A stretch of 14,890 nucleotides of DNA from contig DEWK01000002.1 in assembly GCA_002363615.1 (NCBI GenBank), forward strand, positions 1 through 14,890. The letters run 5' to 3'. Every line of letters begins with the position of its first letter. The stretch's first letter is position 1. A model generated the notes under the pieces. It ran no database searches, was not told where the DNA came from, and saw nothing but the letters and a program-made list of their open reading frames with translations. The translations under genes and the position numbers were made by a program. This document shows positions 12,390-14,890 of this stretch, in pieces. The stretch is from Lachnospira sp. UBA3212. Its GTDB lineage: Bacteria > Bacillota > Clostridia > Lachnospirales > Lachnospiraceae.

Positions 12390-13682
12390 ATGAGTAATTA
12401 TTTTTATTATGTAAGAAAGCGAATGTTTTATAAACCATCCTTGTTGCTTTTAAGTGTGATTGTAATGGCTTTAGGGCTTACGCTTTTTGGTTACGTAAGC
12501 ATGTTTTTCATGTTCCTAAAAAATTATGAAAAAGAGGCATACAAGTATATTCGTCAAGACAAGGATCAGTGTGGTGTAATAAAATTTTCCCTTGATGAAA
12601 GAGAAGAGGTTATAAAAGTCTACGAAGAACTGGTGGAAGGGGAAGAAATAGAAAGTATCGGTGCTTGGTATTTTTCTTACTTAAGTTCTTTAAAAACAAA
12701 AAATTCAGAAGAAGATATATGGAAGAAGATGCTTGAAATATCAAATCAGCATGTTCATATTTTGGAAAGCACTAATTCGAATGCGGATTACTCAAAGGAA
12801 ATCGATGTAGTAATGATGCCATCCCAAGCCTTTTTGTTTAATAATTATAAGTTAAGCAAGGGGAGTAAGGATACGGTAAAGAAGACGGAAAAGAACCTAA
12901 TCTATCTTGGTTATAACTACAGGGATATCCCAATCGGAACCATTCTATATGATGAGGAAACAAAGGAGGAATATGAAGTGGCTGGCGTGTTAGAAAAGAA
13001 TACGTATTTGCTTGATGAATATTCACTTCTAGCTAATTGGGGCGGTGTTCAATTTAGTTGTATAAATCCGATAGATAACTTTTTTTTGGTGGTGCCGGCA
13101 TATAATAACTCCCGTGAAAATATTAGATATAGTTTGGCGTTCTTTTCGGTATCAGATCAATGTTCTTTTCAGGAAGGAGTCAAAAAAATACAAGACACCT
13201 TTAAAAAGCATGGGTTAGGGGTGGACGTTGGAACCTATGAAGCTCGAGTAGAGACTATAACATCAGATACTGATTGGCTTCTTCAGTCGTTTCTGAAGAT
13301 ATCAATCGTTATTATTTCGGTTGCATATATGATTATGGTAGTTGCTCAGCTCTTAATCAGCTCACTGAAACAAAAGGAATTGGGCGTATGGATTTTATCC
13401 GGATTATCAAGAAAGAAAATTTGGGGAATCCTCTTTGGAGAGAATTTTATAAAAAGTCTGATTGCCGGAATAGTTGCCTTTTTGATTGAACAACTATACC
13501 TTAAAGATTTTGTCATTAGGAAAGAAAATGCGATTATGATGAAAAGGCTGCAATACGTATATCTTGGCCAATTTGGAATCTTTCTACTGACAGCATGTTT
13601 TTTACTTGCGGCTGTTATCTCCTTACTGTCTGTTTATATGATTAGGAATGAGACCATTAAAGAACAGTTATATTCAAATTAA
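12390..13682 (+). CDS. ABC transporter permease, FtsX/MacB type
   Basis: The 430-residue protein has one membrane segment near the N-terminus (about 17-43), a large soluble region (about 45-300) expected outside the cell, and three membrane segments near 304-326, 345-370 and 393-417. QKELGVWILSGLSRKKI (328-344) is the cytoplasmic coupling motif of FtsX/MacB permeases that meets the ATPase. This four-helix layout with a big outer domain is typical of MacB, LolCE and BceB-like mechanotransmission systems rather than classic exporters. I chose ATG 12390, with AGGTGG five bases upstream; GTG codons at 12381 and 12384 are less likely. Sequence is more AT-rich than the housekeeping genes upstream. 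A second permease starts 14 bases after the stop, so the two probably form a heterodimer. Confidence 0.85.
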   Translation: MSNYFYYVRKRMFYKPSLLLLSVIVMALGLTLFGYVSMFFMFLKNYEKEAYKYIRQDKDQCGVIKFSLDEREEVIKVYEELVEGEEIESIGAWYFSYLSSLKTKNSEEDIWKKMLEISNQHVHILESTNSNADYSKEIDVVMMPSQAFLFNNYKLSKGSKDTVKKTEKNLIYLGYNYRDIPIGTILYDEETKEEYEVAGVLEKNTYLLDEYSLLANWGGVQFSCINPIDNFFLVVPAYNNSRENIRYSLAFFSVSDQCSFQEGVKKIQDTFKKHGLGVDVGTYEARVETITSDTDWLLQSFLKISIVIISVAYMIMVVAQLLISSLKQKELGVWILSGLSRKKIWGILFGENFIKSLIAGIVAFLIEQLYLKDFVIRKENAIMMKRLQYVYLGQFGIFLLTACFLLAAVISLLSVYMIRNETIKEQLYSN

Positions 13683-13696
13683 AGGAGGTACATGGT

Positions 13697-14755
13697 GTGA
13701 AAGGTAAAATCGTTCATAACAAATCCATCTTATTCATGCTTGTGTTCTCTTTTTTTATGACTTTTGTTGTGCTTTATGAGGGAATGGACCAAGTGCGACA
13801 GGTGAAGCAGGTGGAAGCGGAAGGTGCTAAGGAACAATGTCGGTATTATTTAGAAATATACTTAGAGGAAATCACCGGTGATTTAACAGAGTGTCATATA
13901 AAAAATGGGAATATTTATCTGTGGATAGAAAAAACTGTAGGGGAAGATGTGTTTCGTCCGATTACGGTTGAATGCTTATTCGTTCAAAATGAGCCAATCG
14001 CACAGGGCCTAATAACGTTTGATTACTATTCTGACGTGAAAGGGAAAGAAGACTGCTATTTTGTTGGGCGAGGATGGGAAAAGGAACTACACGAGAAAAA
14101 GGGGAAAAAATATATTACCCTTGATAATAAGGAATGCTTGGTTGCGGGATATCTAAAGTCAAATGATATTGAGGGTTTTGACACCAGATGTATCGAATTT
14201 CCTTTGAGCATGGATGGTTTCCGACCGGATGAAGATACTAGATTTGTCTATAAAAGTAATGAATCGGATTCAGGCAAGGAGATGCTATCCTGGATGAGTG
14301 AGTTTGGAACATATGATGAGGAGGAAATTGACTATCAGGGATATGATTCAGCAGGGTTTGTGTTAAAAGAATATCAAGGAATTTTAGGGGTCATGGTAAA
14401 AATTCTCTATGTATTCTGCATTGTAAATTCCGGCTTTTTGGCATATTTCTGGGGAAGAAAGAAACTATATGAATATATGTTAAAAAGAACCTTGGGCTAT
14501 AGTAGAGGGAAAATTTTTGTAGAAATCCTCGCTCGTTTTACTATGCTGGAAGGATTTTCGCTTGTACTTGCACTGGTGGGAACCTTTGCTTACGAATTGT
14601 TAAGAGGAAGAGTTGAAAATTGGTGGGCAAACATGCAATACGGATTTGGAACGCTTGTAATTGGATTTTTGATTTTAGGGCTGGTGATCAGTCTGTTGCC
14701 AATGATATGGATTGTAAAATCAAGTCCAATTAAGGTCTTGCGGTCGAATGAATAA
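13697..14755 (+). CDS. ABC transporter permease, FtsX/MacB-like, second subunit
   Basis: The 352-residue protein starts with GTG, supported by AAAGGAGG eight bases upstream; an out-of-frame ATG at 13692 stops at once. Layout repeats that of its neighbour: a membrane segment at about 10-28, an outer domain to about 228, then segments near 230-252, 277-300 and 316-341. KKLYEYMLKRTLGYSRGKI (255-273) stands where the FtsX coupling motif belongs but has diverged. The end, IVKSSPIKVLRSNE, is typical of this permease superfamily. The outer domain is shorter than and unlike that of the first permease, so the pair is not a recent duplication. The ATPase gene begins 10 bases after the stop. Confidence 0.82.
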   Translation: MKGKIVHNKSILFMLVFSFFMTFVVLYEGMDQVRQVKQVEAEGAKEQCRYYLEIYLEEITGDLTECHIKNGNIYLWIEKTVGEDVFRPITVECLFVQNEPIAQGLITFDYYSDVKGKEDCYFVGRGWEKELHEKKGKKYITLDNKECLVAGYLKSNDIEGFDTRCIEFPLSMDGFRPDEDTRFVYKSNESDSGKEMLSWMSEFGTYDEEEIDYQGYDSAGFVLKEYQGILGVMVKILYVFCIVNSGFLAYFWGRKKLYEYMLKRTLGYSRGKIFVEILARFTMLEGFSLVLALVGTFAYELLRGRVENWWANMQYGFGTLVIGFLILGLVISLLPMIWIVKSSPIKVLRSNE

Positions 14756-14765
14756 GGAGAATGTG

Positions 14766-14890
14766 ATGATTGAATTAAAAAATATAAAAAAAATATATAA
14801 TAAGGGCGAAAATGAAGTGGTTGCTCTTGGAGGCATCTCCTTAAAAATCGAGGAAGGGGAGCTCCTTTCTGTAATGGGTGCCTCTGGTTC
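14766..14890 (+). CDS. ABC transporter ATP-binding protein, 5' part only
   Basis: The first 41 codons are in the window. They encode MIELKNIKKIYNKGENEVVA, a glycine-rich turn and ISLKIEEGELLSVMGASG, after which the window ends within the Walker A loop (expected to continue as SGKST). This opening is characteristic of the MacB/LolD/BceA group of ATPases, which pair with FtsX-type permeases. AAGGAGA five bases before the ATG overlaps the stop of the preceding gene. It is truncated by the window, not broken. Confidence 0.93.
   Translation, partial: MIELKNIKKIYNKGENEVVALGGISLKIEEGELLSVMGASG

Overview
The window looks like a chromosomal segment from an anaerobic, fairly low-GC Firmicute, most likely a Lachnospiraceae-type clostridium. 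The evidence is strong AGGAGG ribosome binding sites, an anaerobic class III ribonucleotide reductase with its activase, a class A flavodiiron protein, a CotH-family protein, and holA lying close to rpsT and lepA. I could not run a search, so family names rest on motifs and gene order read by eye.

Layout. Positions 1-1432 look accessory or eroded. They hold a PD-(D/E)XK nuclease-fold protein of unknown role (34-837), four degenerate 28-bp tandem units that begin inside its 3' end (822-933), about 340 bp with no gene, and what looks like the last ~50 codons of comEC, cut off from the rest of the gene. Next come holA (DNA polymerase III delta) and a secreted, lipoprotein-like DNA/RNA endonuclease, then a promoter and structured leader for rpsT, which ends in a clear terminator. 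A membrane-anchored CotH-like protein follows. A 269-bp intergenic region holds two candidate promoters, two large imperfect palindromes and a candidate NrdR box ahead of nrdD. After nrdD come a terminator and then nrdG, dut, lepA and the flavodiiron protein gene, closely spaced on the same strand and ending in another terminator.

Positions 11862-14890 form a separate, more AT-rich cassette. A consensus promoter with a run of seven G in its -35/-10 spacer drives a small secreted protein whose reading frame is broken once by an in-frame TAG. A hairpin follows, then two FtsX/MacB-type ABC permeases with large extracellular domains, then the start of their ATPase, cut by the window end.

How the genes fit together. 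NrdD, NrdG and Dut all act on the deoxynucleotide pool: NrdG makes the glycyl radical on NrdD, NrdD makes dNTPs without oxygen, and Dut removes dUTP and supplies dUMP for dTMP. The flavodiiron protein removes O2 or NO, either of which would destroy the glycyl radical. HolA, S20 and LepA are replication and translation housekeeping. The last cassette looks like a secreted peptide with its own ABC system, for export, self-protection or sensing. It is the most unusual part of the window because expression may be switchable (G7 spacer) and the peptide gene is currently interrupted.
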